A DNA stretch of 64,000 nucleotides from the NCBI GenBank assembly GCA_947449015.1, contig CANFQA010000007.1, forward strand, positions 1 through 64,000, read 5' to 3'. The notes under the pieces are model-generated. The model searched no databases. It saw only the letters and a program-made list of their open reading frames with translations, and was not told the DNA's origin. Each line of letters opens with the position of its first letter. The first letter of the stretch is position 1. The stretch comes from Microthrixaceae bacterium. Its GTDB lineage: Bacteria; Actinomycetota; Acidimicrobiia; Acidimicrobiales; Acidimicrobilacustridaceae. Position numbers and translations under genes: made by a program. This document shows positions 33,973 through 41,804 of this stretch, piece after piece.

Positions 33973-34056
33973 GCGGCGGTGCTGGAACTGGCATACAGGG
34001 CGGGCTCAAACCCCGCTGCCCGTAAGGGCTTGAGGGTTCGAATCCCTCCCGCCGCA
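33973..34056 (+). tRNA. tRNA-Leu (anticodon CAA)
   Basis: The 84-nt gene has a perfect 7-bp acceptor stem (GCGGCGG with CCGCCGC), anticodon stem GCGGG/CCCGC with loop CTCAAAC giving anticodon CAA for UUG codons, a long variable arm with stem GCCC/GGGC, and T arm GAGGG-TTCGAAT-CCCTC. The discriminator base is A, as expected for leucine. CCA is not encoded. It ends 50 bp before fabD on the same strand. Confidence 0.96.
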
Positions 34057-34106
34057 CAACTCACCCGAGACTCCCCGCCGGGCTGACCGTAAAGGACTAC
34101 TCCTCG

Positions 34107-35282
34107 ATGATCGTGTTCACCTTCCCCGGCCAGGGTTCCCAGAAGCCGGGAATGGGAGAGCCATGGAGGGACCATCCGAGCTGGGAACTTGTCGACGAGG
34201 CCTCGGCAGTTCTCGGGCGGGATCTCGGGGCACTGCTTTTACACACCGAGGCCACAGAACTCACCCGCACCGATAACGCGCAGCTCTCCACGTTCCTCAC
34301 AAGCCTGCTGGTGCTCGATGCCGTCGAACGTCTCGGCGTCGAACCGGCCGCCGCTGCAGGACACAGTCTCGGCGAATACAGCGCGCTGGTTGCCTCGGGT
34401 TCGCTTTCATTCGAGGACGGTCTGCGCCTCGTTCACGCTCGTGGCTCCGCGATGCTCCAAGCCACCACCGCACAAACCGGCACCATGGCCGCGGTGCTCG
34501 GACTCGACGACGACGACGTCGAAGTTGCCTGCGCGCGATGTGAGAGCGACGTCTGGGTGGCCAACTACAACGCACCCGGGCAGGTCGTGATTGCTGGTTC
34601 ACCCGAAGGGGTCGCGGACGCATCCGCGATCGCCAAGGAACTCGGCGCCAAAAAAGTCATGTCCATGGCGGTGAGCGGCGCGTTCCACACACCGTTTATG
34701 GCTCCGGCGCGGCCCGAACTTCGCGCTGCCATCGATACTGCCGATCTCCGTGAAGCCGAACTACCGGTTTACGCAAACGTGGACGCCCGTCCGCACCTTT
34801 CGGGAAGCGAATGGTCAGGCCTGCTCGGCGCGCAGCTGTGCAGCCCAGTGCGCTGGCGCCAAACCCTGCACAACCTTGGCGACGCCGGTGCCACCGTCGT
34901 TGTTGAGCTTGGACCGGGAGGCGTTCTCACCGGGATGGCCAAACGCACCCTCAACGGGGCGTCCACGCTGAGCGTCGCCACCCCTGCTGATCTCGACAAG
35001 CTGCTCAACCTGCTGGCCACCCCAAGCGACTCCGGGGCCGGCATCGGCGAAGGAGAACATCTCTTCGCCACCGAACGCATGGTGGTGAGCCCAGCCGCTG
35101 GGGTTTTCACACCGACGCCCGAGATTGGCCCGGGATTCACACTCACTCCCGGTTGCGTTCTTGGCACCGTCGGAGAACACGAGGTGCGCTCACCTTTCCA
35201 TGGCACGCTGATGAACATGCTCGCTGTCGAGGGAGAACGCGTGACAACCAGCCAACCCATCGCCTGGTTGCGTTCCGCATGA
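34107..35282 (+). CDS. fabD: Malonyl-CoA:ACP transacylase fused to a biotinyl/lipoyl-like domain
   Basis: FabD loads malonyl groups onto ACP. Residues 1-300 carry FTFPGQGSQ, the nucleophile GHSLGEY (Ser87) and catalytic His194 in SGAFHTPF. At 391 residues it is about 80 longer than usual. The C-terminal piece (about 323-391, GVFTPTP...TPGCVLGTVGEHEVRSPFHGTLMNMLAVEGERVTTSQPIAWL, quoted in parts) has the two-half repeat pattern of a biotinyl/lipoyl domain, but the hairpin that normally carries the modified lysine is shortened to GEHE. It heads the fabD-fabH-fabG-acpP-fabF run, 50 bp after tRNA-Leu, with no clear promoter of its own. Confidence 0.92.
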   Translation: MIVFTFPGQGSQKPGMGEPWRDHPSWELVDEASAVLGRDLGALLLHTEATELTRTDNAQLSTFLTSLLVLDAVERLGVEPAAAAGHSLGEYSALVASGSLSFEDGLRLVHARGSAMLQATTAQTGTMAAVLGLDDDDVEVACARCESDVWVANYNAPGQVVIAGSPEGVADASAIAKELGAKKVMSMAVSGAFHTPFMAPARPELRAAIDTADLREAELPVYANVDARPHLSGSEWSGLLGAQLCSPVRWRQTLHNLGDAGATVVVELGPGGVLTGMAKRTLNGASTLSVATPADLDKLLNLLATPSDSGAGIGEGEHLFATERMVVSPAAGVFTPTPEIGPGFTLTPGCVLGTVGEHEVRSPFHGTLMNMLAVEGERVTTSQPIAWLRSA

Positions 35283-36244
35283 CCACACAACGTCACCGCG
35301 ACGGCGGCGCGACCATCATTGGCTGGGGAACCGCGTTGCCCGATCGAATCGTCACCAACGCCGACTTCGAGGCTCGACTCGATACCACCGACGAGTGGAT
35401 CACTGAACGAACCGGTATTCGAGAGCGCCGGCACGGAAGTACCACTGCAGCACTCGCCGTTGAGGCTGGTCGTGCCGCACTCGATATGGCTGGGCTCACT
35501 GGCGACGACATCGACTTCGTGCTGCTCGCCACCACCAGTCCCGACTACCAGATTCCCTCCACCGCCTCTCAGGTGCAGGAAGAACTTTCCGTTCGCGGCG
35601 GAGCCTGCGACATCAATGCGGCATGCTCGGGATTCGTGTACGGACTGGTGCAGGCCCACGGGCTCATCGCCATGGGGTTGCAGCGGGTATTGCTTATCGG
35701 TGCAGAGACTCTCTCGCGTGTCACTGACCAGCAGGACCGCAATACCGCCATCCTTTTCGGCGACGGGGCTGGGGCTGTCGTGCTCGAAGCCTGCGAGAAC
35801 GATCAACTCCTCTCGTTCGACCTCGGCTCGGATGGCTCAGCGCGCACCCTGCTCGATGCCCCCATTGGTGGCTACATCGCAATGAACGGCAAGGAGGTGT
35901 TCCGTCGCGCGGTGACCGTCATGGTTGACAGTGCGCGGGTATCGATGGCCGATGCCGGAATCACCAGCGAAGAGCTCGCCCTGGTTGTTCCCCATCAGGC
36001 AAACATCCGCATCATTGAGGCGGCTTGCTCCCGCCTCGACATCACTGCCGATCGGGTCTCAACCGTGTTGCAGGAAACCGGAAACACCTCATCGGCATCG
36101 ATCCCACTGGCACTCGTTCGAGCTCTTGAGAACGGCCGCGTCGCCGCCGATGATCTCGTGCTCCTCGTCGGCTTCGGTGCCGGCATGAGTTGGGCCAGTG
36201 CCGTGCTTCGTTGGACCGGTCGAATTCCGGAGGGAAAATCATGA
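35279..36244 (+). CDS. fabH: 3-oxoacyl-ACP synthase III
   Basis: FabH starts fatty-acid synthesis by condensing an acyl-CoA with malonyl-ACP. The 321-residue protein has the catalytic triad: Cys116 in NAACSGFVYG, His in VPHQANIRII and Asn in ETGNTSSASIPLAL. The ATG overlaps the fabD stop by 4 bp (ATGA), indicating translational coupling. The track ORF adds a non-conserved N-terminus from within fabD. Confidence 0.95.
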   Translation: MTTQRHRDGGATIIGWGTALPDRIVTNADFEARLDTTDEWITERTGIRERRHGSTTAALAVEAGRAALDMAGLTGDDIDFVLLATTSPDYQIPSTASQVQEELSVRGGACDINAACSGFVYGLVQAHGLIAMGLQRVLLIGAETLSRVTDQQDRNTAILFGDGAGAVVLEACENDQLLSFDLGSDGSARTLLDAPIGGYIAMNGKEVFRRAVTVMVDSARVSMADAGITSEELALVVPHQANIRIIEAACSRLDITADRVSTVLQETGNTSSASIPLALVRALENGRVAADDLVLLVGFGAGMSWASAVLRWTGRIPEGKS

Positions 36245-36954
36245 GTCGTGTCGTGCTTGTCACCGGTGGAAACCGCGGAATCGGTCTTGCCTGTGCCCGG
36301 TCATTCGCAGCCCAAGGCGACCGTGTTGCCATCACCTACCGCGGTGAACCACCAGCCGATGCCACAGATCTGTTGTGCGTTCGATGTGATGTCACCGACA
36401 CCCAATCCGTCGATGCCGCGTTCACCGAGGTTGAGGCTGCGCTCGGAGGAGTTGAGATCCTCGTATCGAACGCCGGGATGACAGCGGACATGCTCATCTT
36501 GCGCATGGGCACCGACGACTTCGCCTCAGTGCTCGACGCCAACCTCACCGGCGGATTCCGGGTGGCGAAACGCGCCATCAAGTCAATGATGCGAGCACGA
36601 TTTGGTCGGATCATCTTCATCGGATCCGTGGTCGGCTCCACCGGTCAGGCTGGACAAGCCAACTACGCAGCCTCCAAAGCCGGACTCATCGGACTGGCCA
36701 GATCGCTCGCACGGGAATTCGCTTCCAGATCAGTCACCGTCAATGTGGTCGCTCCAGGACCAGTCGAAACCGACATGTTCGCCGCCGTCGCAGACGACAC
36801 CCGCGCCGCGATCGCGCAGGCTGTGCCGCTCGGGCGCCTCGCCACCGCTGATGAAATCGCCGCCGCAGTGACCTTCCTCGCTTCGGACGCCGCTGGCTAC
36901 ATCACCGGCGCCGTGTTGCCCGTCGATGGCGGCCTTGGCATGGGCGCGACCTGA
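36241..36954 (+). CDS. fabG: 3-oxoacyl-ACP reductase
   Basis: FabG reduces beta-ketoacyl-ACP with NADPH. The 237-residue short-chain dehydrogenase has VVLVTGGNRGIGLACA, LVSNAGMTAD, and catalytic Tyr-x3-Lys in ANYAASKAGLIGLARS, and it ends with the usual ITGAVLPVDGGLGM. ATGA overlap with fabH places it in the same operon. A 118-bp gap with its own promoter follows before acpP. Confidence 0.93.
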   Translation: MSRVVLVTGGNRGIGLACARSFAAQGDRVAITYRGEPPADATDLLCVRCDVTDTQSVDAAFTEVEAALGGVEILVSNAGMTADMLILRMGTDDFASVLDANLTGGFRVAKRAIKSMMRARFGRIIFIGSVVGSTGQAGQANYAASKAGLIGLARSLAREFASRSVTVNVVAPGPVETDMFAAVADDTRAAIAQAVPLGRLATADEIAAAVTFLASDAAGYITGAVLPVDGGLGMGAT

Positions 36955-37001
36955 GGACCAAGGTCACAGCGCAGCGCCGCGACCTGCATCACTACGACCA
37001 C

Positions 37002-37007
37002 TAGCGT
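37002..37007 (+). promoter_or_regulatory. -10 element (TAGCGT) for acpP-fabF
   Basis: TAGCGT lies in the fabG-acpP gap and would give a leader of about 60 nt that contains the AAGGAG site 7-12 nt before the acpP ATG. This suggests extra transcription of the highly expressed carrier protein gene. Confidence 0.5.
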
Positions 37008-37072
37008 GGGGGCACAGGACACATCGTCCGACACGTTCAACCCACCCAACCTGCAACTGCAAGGAGCATCAG

Positions 37073-37309
37073 ATGAGTGACGAAGCATTCGAAAAGTTCA
37101 AGGCCTGCGCCGTGAAGGTCCTTTCGGTGAATGCCGATCAGGTCACCATGGAAGCGCGTTTCGGCGAGGATCTCGACGCCGACAGTCTCGACCTCGTTGA
37201 GCTCGTCATGGAACTCGAGGAAGTCTTCGACGTGAGTGTCGATGAGTCTGAACTCGAGGGCATCGAAACCGTAGGCCAGGCCTTCGAGTTGGTCACCTCC
37301 AAGCAGTGA
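37073..37309 (+). CDS. acpP: Acyl carrier protein
   Basis: The 78-residue acidic carrier protein has the phosphopantetheine serine (Ser38) in LDADSLDLVELVMELEE. AAGGAG precedes the ATG. The stop TGA overlaps the fabF ATG by one base (TGATG). The track ORF includes the leader and is too long. Confidence 0.96.
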   Translation: MSDEAFEKFKACAVKVLSVNADQVTMEARFGEDLDADSLDLVELVMELEEVFDVSVDESELEGIETVGQAFELVTSKQ

Positions 37310-38484
37310 TGGAGCCGCGTCGCGTCGCGATCACCGGCATCGGTGTTGTCAGCCCCTGCGGTATGGGCGTTGACGCATTCTGGAACGGGCTTCTTTCCCC
37401 CGCTCCCGAGGGATTGCGACATGTCCACGATTTCGACCCGCTGCCATTTTTCGACAACCCGAAGGATGCTCGTCGTAGCGACCGCTTCAGCCAGTTCGCG
37501 ATTGCCGCAGCGGCCGAGGCGCTCGCCATGGCCGGCGACATCGGTGGTGACCCTGCGCGTCACGGGGTCTGGATCGGCACCGGGATCGGTGGTCTCACAA
37601 CCCTTGAGGAACAGATCCTCGTCCAAGACCACAAAGGCCCTCGCCGCGTCAGCCCATTCCTTGTGCCGATGCTCATGGCCAATGCTGCGTCAGCTGCGGT
37701 GTCAATGCGCTACGGCTGGCAGGGCCCATGCGAAACCACCTGCACGGCATGCGCTGCGGGAACTCAAGCCATTGGCAACGCCTTCAATCTGATCCGCCAT
37801 GGGCGATGCGACGCAGTCATCACCGGCTCCTCAGAGGCGGCCATGACCCCCACAGGAATCGCCGGATTCACCAACATGACTGCCATGTCAGGCGAATGTC
37901 TTTCTCGTCCCTTTGATCGCGATCGTGATGGGTTCGTGCTCGCCGAGGGCGCCGGCGTCCTTGTGCTCGAGGAATGGAACTCTGCGATCGAGCGCGGGGC
38001 GACGATCCTCGCCGAGGTCATGGGTGCCGCCTCCAACGCGGATGCCCACCACATCACTGCACCCTCCCCCGGCGGCGTGGGTGCCATCGCCTGTATGCGT
38101 ATGGCGATTGACGACGCCGGCCTCACCCCAGCCGACATCGCACATGTCAATGCTCACGGAACCTCCACTCCACTCAACGATGCCGCCGAAGCAGCCGCCA
38201 TTGACAACGTGTTCGGACCCGCAGGGCCCCCGGTCACTTCCATCAAGGGGGTCACCGGGCACTCGTTGGGCGCTGCCGGTGCTCTCGAAGCTGTGTCGAT
38301 CGTGTTGGCCATGCAGAAGGGTTTCCTTCCACCCACCACTGGCTATGCCAACCCCGATCCCCAGATGGCACCGATCGATATCGTCACCGGCGAAGGCCGC
38401 CCGTGGACACCAGGACCGACACTGTCAAACAGTTTCGGGTTCGGCGGACACAATGGCTGCATCGTGATCGGCCCGGCGAACTAA
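37309..38484 (+). CDS. fabF: 3-oxoacyl-ACP synthase II
   Basis: FabF elongates acyl-ACP by decarboxylative condensation. The 391-residue enzyme has the active-site Cys148 in TACAAGTQAIGNAF, His in NAHGTSTPLND, His in VTGHSLGAAGALEA and the FGFGGHN glycine loop. The start is the ATG that overlaps the acpP stop; the GTG one codon earlier is less likely. It is the last gene of the fab run. Confidence 0.95.
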   Translation: MEPRRVAITGIGVVSPCGMGVDAFWNGLLSPAPEGLRHVHDFDPLPFFDNPKDARRSDRFSQFAIAAAAEALAMAGDIGGDPARHGVWIGTGIGGLTTLEEQILVQDHKGPRRVSPFLVPMLMANAASAAVSMRYGWQGPCETTCTACAAGTQAIGNAFNLIRHGRCDAVITGSSEAAMTPTGIAGFTNMTAMSGECLSRPFDRDRDGFVLAEGAGVLVLEEWNSAIERGATILAEVMGAASNADAHHITAPSPGGVGAIACMRMAIDDAGLTPADIAHVNAHGTSTPLNDAAEAAAIDNVFGPAGPPVTSIKGVTGHSLGAAGALEAVSIVLAMQKGFLPPTTGYANPDPQMAPIDIVTGEGRPWTPGPTLSNSFGFGGHNGCIVIGPAN

Positions 38485-38500
38485 GGGTCGTCGCCGACCC
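38485..38500. terminator. Hairpin at the end of the fab operon
   Basis: GGGTCG and CGACCC form a 6-bp GC-rich stem with loop TCGC immediately after the fabF stop and just before the convergent ogt stop. It may serve both directions; there is no T-tract. Confidence 0.45.
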
Positions 38501-38506
38501 AACGCG

Positions 38507-38995
38507 CTAGTCCACGCGCTGTGCGAGCGCCTCATGGTCGAGCAGCCACTGCTTTGCGCTGACTCCACCGCCATAGTGACCAACCACCCCACCGGCTCGC
38601 AGCACTCGATGGCAGGGCACGATCACCGCAATTGGATTGAGACCCATGGTCGTGCCGACAGACCGAAAGGCCTTCGGCCGACCAGCCATCGTCGCCAATT
38701 CGCCGTAACTGATTGAAGTCCCGTAGGGCACGGTTTCGAGAGCGGCAAGAACATCACCTCGAAATCCACTGCGGGCTGAACGATCGAGTGTGACGGTGAA
38801 AATTTCTCGATCGCCGGCGAAGTACTCGCCGAGCTCGGAAATCGCCTGATCACAATGCCTCGCTGCCACCGATGAGTCAGTCCCGCTGTGATTTTTTGCT
38901 CGGCTGCTCGTGCCGAAGTCGACTCTCGCCACACCGATGTCGTTGGTGACCACACAGAGCGGACCAATCGGTGTGTCGAGCACGCCGATGCTCAT
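38507..38995 (-). CDS. ogt: Methylated-DNA--protein-cysteine methyltransferase
   Basis: This 162-residue suicide enzyme removes alkyl groups from O6-alkylguanine. The acceptor cysteine is in IVPCHRVLRAGGVVGHYGGG, and the helix-turn-helix segment SYGELATMAGRPKAFRSVG is present. A short N-terminal domain makes it the Ogt type with no Ada regulatory domain. It is 3 bp after fabZ in the bcp-fabZ-ogt run. Confidence 0.94.
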   Translation of the reverse strand: MSIGVLDTPIGPLCVVTNDIGVARVDFGTSSRAKNHSGTDSSVAARHCDQAISELGEYFAGDREIFTVTLDRSARSGFRGDVLAALETVPYGTSISYGELATMAGRPKAFRSVGTTMGLNPIAVIVPCHRVLRAGGVVGHYGGGVSAKQWLLDHEALAQRVD

Positions 38996-38998
38996 CGC

Positions 38999-39427
38999 TC
39001 AGTCTGCATCCGCAAAGACGAACAGGATCTCGGTTTCGCAGGCCACCTCGCCGCCCACCAGTGCTCGACCCGAACCCTTGCCCGCCCGAGCCGACATGCG
39101 GCCAAGCGTGATCTCCAGCGTCAGCGTGTCGCCGGGGACGACTTGGCGACGGAAACGAGCCTTCTCGACGCCGCCGAACAGCGGAAGTTTCCCGGCATGG
39201 CACTCATCAGAAAGGACCGCATAGGCGCCGAGTTGGGCAATGGCTTCAAGCATCAAGACGCCGGGCAGCGTGGGGCGACCTGGGAAGTGACCGATGAAGA
39301 ACTCCTCGTCGCCGGTGAGATGCCATTGTCCCGTTGCCCCTTCGCCGAGACGGAGTTCCAACACCTCGTCGAGCAGGAGGAACGGGGAGCGATGAGGCAG
39401 AACCTCACTGGGTGCGGGCAGGCTCAT
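38999..39427 (-). CDS. fabZ: 3-hydroxyacyl-ACP dehydratase, FabZ-like
   Basis: The 142-residue hotdog-fold protein contains LPHRSPFLLLDEVLEL and the active-site motif GHFPGRPTLPGVLMLEAIAQ with the catalytic His. It would dehydrate 3-hydroxyacyl-ACP in fatty-acid elongation, complementing fabD, H, G, F and fabI in this window. It overlaps the bcp stop by 4 bp (ATGA). Mycobacteria use HadABC for this step, so a FabZ here is a difference from them. Confidence 0.9.
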   Translation of the reverse strand: MSLPAPSEVLPHRSPFLLLDEVLELRLGEGATGQWHLTGDEEFFIGHFPGRPTLPGVLMLEAIAQLGAYAVLSDECHAGKLPLFGGVEKARFRRQVVPGDTLTLEITLGRMSARAGKGSGRALVGGEVACETEILFVFADAD

Positions 39428-39900
39428 TCGGCAAGTGCAGCAAGCAGGTTGGCAGGCGTGTCCTTCGGGCTGATCTTGTACCAGACCTGCTCGAGTTTGC
39501 CCTTCTCATCGATGAGAAACGCTGAGCGAACAATGCCCATGTATTTCTTGCCGTACATGCTCTTTTCCGCCCACACGCCGAATGCCTCCGACACTGTGTG
39601 CTCGTCATCGGAAAGCAACGTGAAGCCAAGCGAGTACTTGTCGTCGAACTTCTTGAGCTTGGCCGGCAGATCCGGGCTGATGCCGATGATCACCGAGTCG
39701 CCCACCTGATCGGCGATATCGCGCAAACCACAGGACTGGGTGGTGCAACCAGGCGTATCGGCCTTTGGGTAGAAGTACACGAGCACCTTGCGGCCTTTGA
39801 ACTGCGTGAGACTGACCGAATCGCCGTTCTGGTCGAGCAGTTTGATCGACGGAGCCTTCGAACCGGTGGTGAGTTGGCTGGGAGTTGGATTCGCAGTCAT
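39424..39900 (-). CDS. bcp: Thioredoxin-dependent peroxiredoxin (Bcp/PrxQ)
   Basis: This 158-residue peroxidase has the peroxidatic cysteine in PKADTPGCTTQSC and the second Cys five residues later, the PrxQ arrangement. Conserved ISPDLPAKLKKFDDKYSLGFTLLSD follows. Start at ATG 39900 is supported by TAGCGT exactly 6 nt upstream; the track start two codons earlier would be inside the spacer. It leads the bcp-fabZ-ogt transcript. Confidence 0.94.
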   Translation of the reverse strand: MTANPTPSQLTTGSKAPSIKLLDQNGDSVSLTQFKGRKVLVYFYPKADTPGCTTQSCGLRDIADQVGDSVIIGISPDLPAKLKKFDDKYSLGFTLLSDDEHTVSEAFGVWAEKSMYGKKYMGIVRSAFLIDEKGKLEQVWYKISPKDTPANLLAALAE

Positions 39901-39906
39901 GACCAA

Positions 39907-39912
39907 ACGCTA
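39907..39912 (-). promoter_or_regulatory. -10 element (TAGCGT) for leaderless bcp
   Basis: TAGCGT-N6-ATG on the minus strand; decides the bcp start. Confidence 0.6.
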
Positions 39913-39987
39913 GCGGTCGGAAACTGTCACCAGCGCCCGAGGCATACCTAGTCGCGACCAAACGGGCCGACAGGAACGCAGACGCGA

Positions 39988-40014
39988 CGAAGGGGCGCAC
40001 GAAGCGCCCCTTCG
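39988..40014 (-). terminator. Terminator hairpin downstream of hup
   Basis: CGAAGGGGCGC and GCGCCCCTTCG form a perfect 11-bp stem around loop ACGAA, about 22 bp after the hup stop. It isolates hup from the bcp promoter. Confidence 0.7.
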
Positions 40015-40036
40015 ATCGAACTGCTGAGCGGTTGTG

Positions 40037-40321
40037 TTACTTGGCGCCCTTGGCTGAGGCCTTCAGCTTGGAACCAGCAGTGACCTTGGCGGCCTTGGAG
40101 GCGGGAACCTGGATCGGCTCACCGGTCTGCGGGTTGCGGGCGGTACGAGCGTTGCGGTGGGTCTGCTCGAAGCTGATGAAGCCTGGGAGGGTGAGCTTCT
40201 CGCCACCCTTGGCCACCACCTCATGGGCGATGTCTTCAAACGACTTCAGCGTCCGCTCAACATCAGCCTTGGACTGGCCGGTGCGCTCGGCGATCTCGGC
40301 GATGAGTTCACTCTTGGTCAT
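40037..40321 (-). CDS. hup: HU-family DNA-binding protein
   Basis: HU bends and compacts DNA. The 94-residue protein has MTKSELIAEIAERTGQSKADVE, the GFISFEQTHRNARTARNPQTGE arm and the usual C-terminal part. It ends in a short Lys/Ala tail and lacks the long Lys-rich extension of mycobacterial HupB. The start is ATG 40321 with a strong AGGAGG site; the track's longer N-terminus is the leader. Confidence 0.95.
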   Translation of the reverse strand: MTKSELIAEIAERTGQSKADVERTLKSFEDIAHEVVAKGGEKLTLPGFISFEQTHRNARTARNPQTGEPIQVPASKAAKVTAGSKLKASAKGAK

Positions 40322-40527
40322 GACATCCTCCTGTTGGCCCTGACGGGCATCTGGTGACCCTGATCTCAGATTGATCTGGGAACTTCCCCGAGATCCCCGG
40401 GGCTCGGTATCGAACTCGGACGGTTCCGCCCGATGCCTAAGCCTCGCGTCATCCGAGTCACTTTTGGTGGATGGACAGGGAAGTTGCGTATAACTATGCA
40501 TCAATCCTGATGATTCCCCGCAACGGG
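40322..40527 (-). promoter_or_regulatory. hup upstream region with long structured leader
   Basis: The 206-bp gap between the glbO stop and the hup start contains an AT-rich patch around TGCATAGTTATACGCA (about 40487-40502) that may hold the promoter, and GC-rich inverted repeats (CCGAG/CTCGG) closer to hup. If the promoter is in that patch, the hup leader is about 150 nt. No known RNA family is recognised. Confidence 0.35.
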
Positions 40528-40974
40528 TCAGGACGGCAGCGTGGTCCCGTCACCTCGAAGTGACAGTCCCCCACTGTTGATCATGTGATCGGCAGCCATG
40601 GCGAAGTACTCGAGCATCGCCGAGCGATCCTCAGCACCAAGTTCGTCCTCCCCGGCGCCATCGACTGCGGCATTCATGTGCACCAGCCAACGATCGCGCG
40701 CAAGCGTGGTGATCTCGTAGGGGGCATGACGCATCCGCAAGCGGGGATGGCCCCGCTGCTCGTTGTAGGTGTCGGGGCCGCCCCAGTACTGCACGAGAAA
40801 CAGCGTGAGACGATGACGGGCACCATCGAGATCCTCAGCGTCATAGAACCGAGCCAACACCGGATCGGCCATAACTCCGACATAGAAGCGATCCACAAGC
40901 CGTTCGAAGAATGCGAGTCCATCAACTCGTTCGTAGAGCGGTTGAGACTCCTCTGCCAACAGCTCGTCTGCCAT
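40528..40974 (-). CDS. glbO: Group II truncated haemoglobin
   Basis: The 148-residue product has the 2-on-2 globin pattern, with FFERLVDRFYVGVMADPVL at helices A-B, QYWGGPDTYNEQRGHPRLRMRHAPY around the proximal His and Trp/Gly loop, and RWLVHMNAA near the end. Such proteins bind oxygen or nitric oxide. The ATG overlaps the trpA stop (ATGA), so it is co-translated with the trp genes, an odd passenger for a biosynthetic operon. Confidence 0.88.
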   Translation of the reverse strand: MADELLAEESQPLYERVDGLAFFERLVDRFYVGVMADPVLARFYDAEDLDGARHRLTLFLVQYWGGPDTYNEQRGHPRLRMRHAPYEITTLARDRWLVHMNAAVDGAGEDELGAEDRSAMLEYFAMAADHMINSGGLSLRGDGTTLPS

Positions 40975-41804
40975 CAGAAATTGGCGTCGAGCGCGGTTCG
41001 AACCTCAGCGATGAATTCCCCCGCACCAGTCGGGCCGACACCTTCGAGTACACGACGCATCAGCGCGGATCCGATGACCACACCATCGGCCTCAGCGCAG
41101 ATCTCGACGGCCTGCGCAGCATTCGAGACGCCGACACCCACGAGGACTGGCTTGTCGGTAATGGCCTTGAGGCGCCGCGCGATGACAAGCGAGGACGAAG
41201 CCAACGCATCGCGCTCACCAGTGACGCCGAGCAGACCAACGGCATAGACGAAGCCGCGGGCACGGGCACACACCAGCGGCAGACGCTCATCAGGTGCAGT
41301 CGGCGCGGCCAGCAACACTGTTTCGACCCCAGCGGCGTCCGCTGCGGTCGCCCAGGGTCCAACCTCTTCCAAGGGAAGGTCGGGAAGGATTGCTGCGCTC
41401 ACCCCAGCAGCGGCGAGTGATTCTGCAAAACGCTCATGACCCATATGGAACGCCAGGTTGTAATAGGTCATGACCGCGATGGGGACGCCCGCGTCAATGG
41501 TGCGCAACTCGTCGAAAATCGTGACTGGCGTGGCCCCAGCCCGCAGCGCCAGTTCACTGGCCTCTTGGATGACCGGACCGTCCATCACGGGATCGGAGAA
41601 CGGCACGCCGATCTCGATGGCATCCGCGCCGGCATCAGCCACGGCACGAACGATTTCGGCCCAATCAGTGCCGAGCCCACCAGTGACGTAGGGAACGAGG
41701 AGTTTTCGTCCCGCATCACGGCCAGCTCGCAGCGCTGACTCCAGACCACCCGGTTGCGTCGGAGCATCCGGGATCATGAGACCTTCGTCGGCGAGTGTGA
41801 CCAT
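40974..41804 (-). CDS. trpA: Tryptophan synthase alpha subunit
   Basis: TrpA cleaves indole-3-glycerol phosphate to indole. The 276-residue TIM barrel has the catalytic Glu and Asp in IEIGVPFSDPVMDGPVIQ and the later GFVYAVGLLGVTGER and VLVGVGVSNAAQA phosphate loops. Its start overlaps trpB by one base. Confidence 0.96.
   Translation of the reverse strand: MVTLADEGLMIPDAPTQPGGLESALRAGRDAGRKLLVPYVTGGLGTDWAEIVRAVADAGADAIEIGVPFSDPVMDGPVIQEASELALRAGATPVTIFDELRTIDAGVPIAVMTYYNLAFHMGHERFAESLAAAGVSAAILPDLPLEEVGPWATAADAAGVETVLLAAPTAPDERLPLVCARARGFVYAVGLLGVTGERDALASSSLVIARRLKAITDKPVLVGVGVSNAAQAVEICAEADGVVIGSALMRRVLEGVGPTGAGEFIAEVRTALDANF

Noticed and set aside
33567-34175. 202-codon version of the coiled-coil gene
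   Set aside because: It would run antisense through tRNA-Leu; the leaderless GTG at 33860 is better supported.
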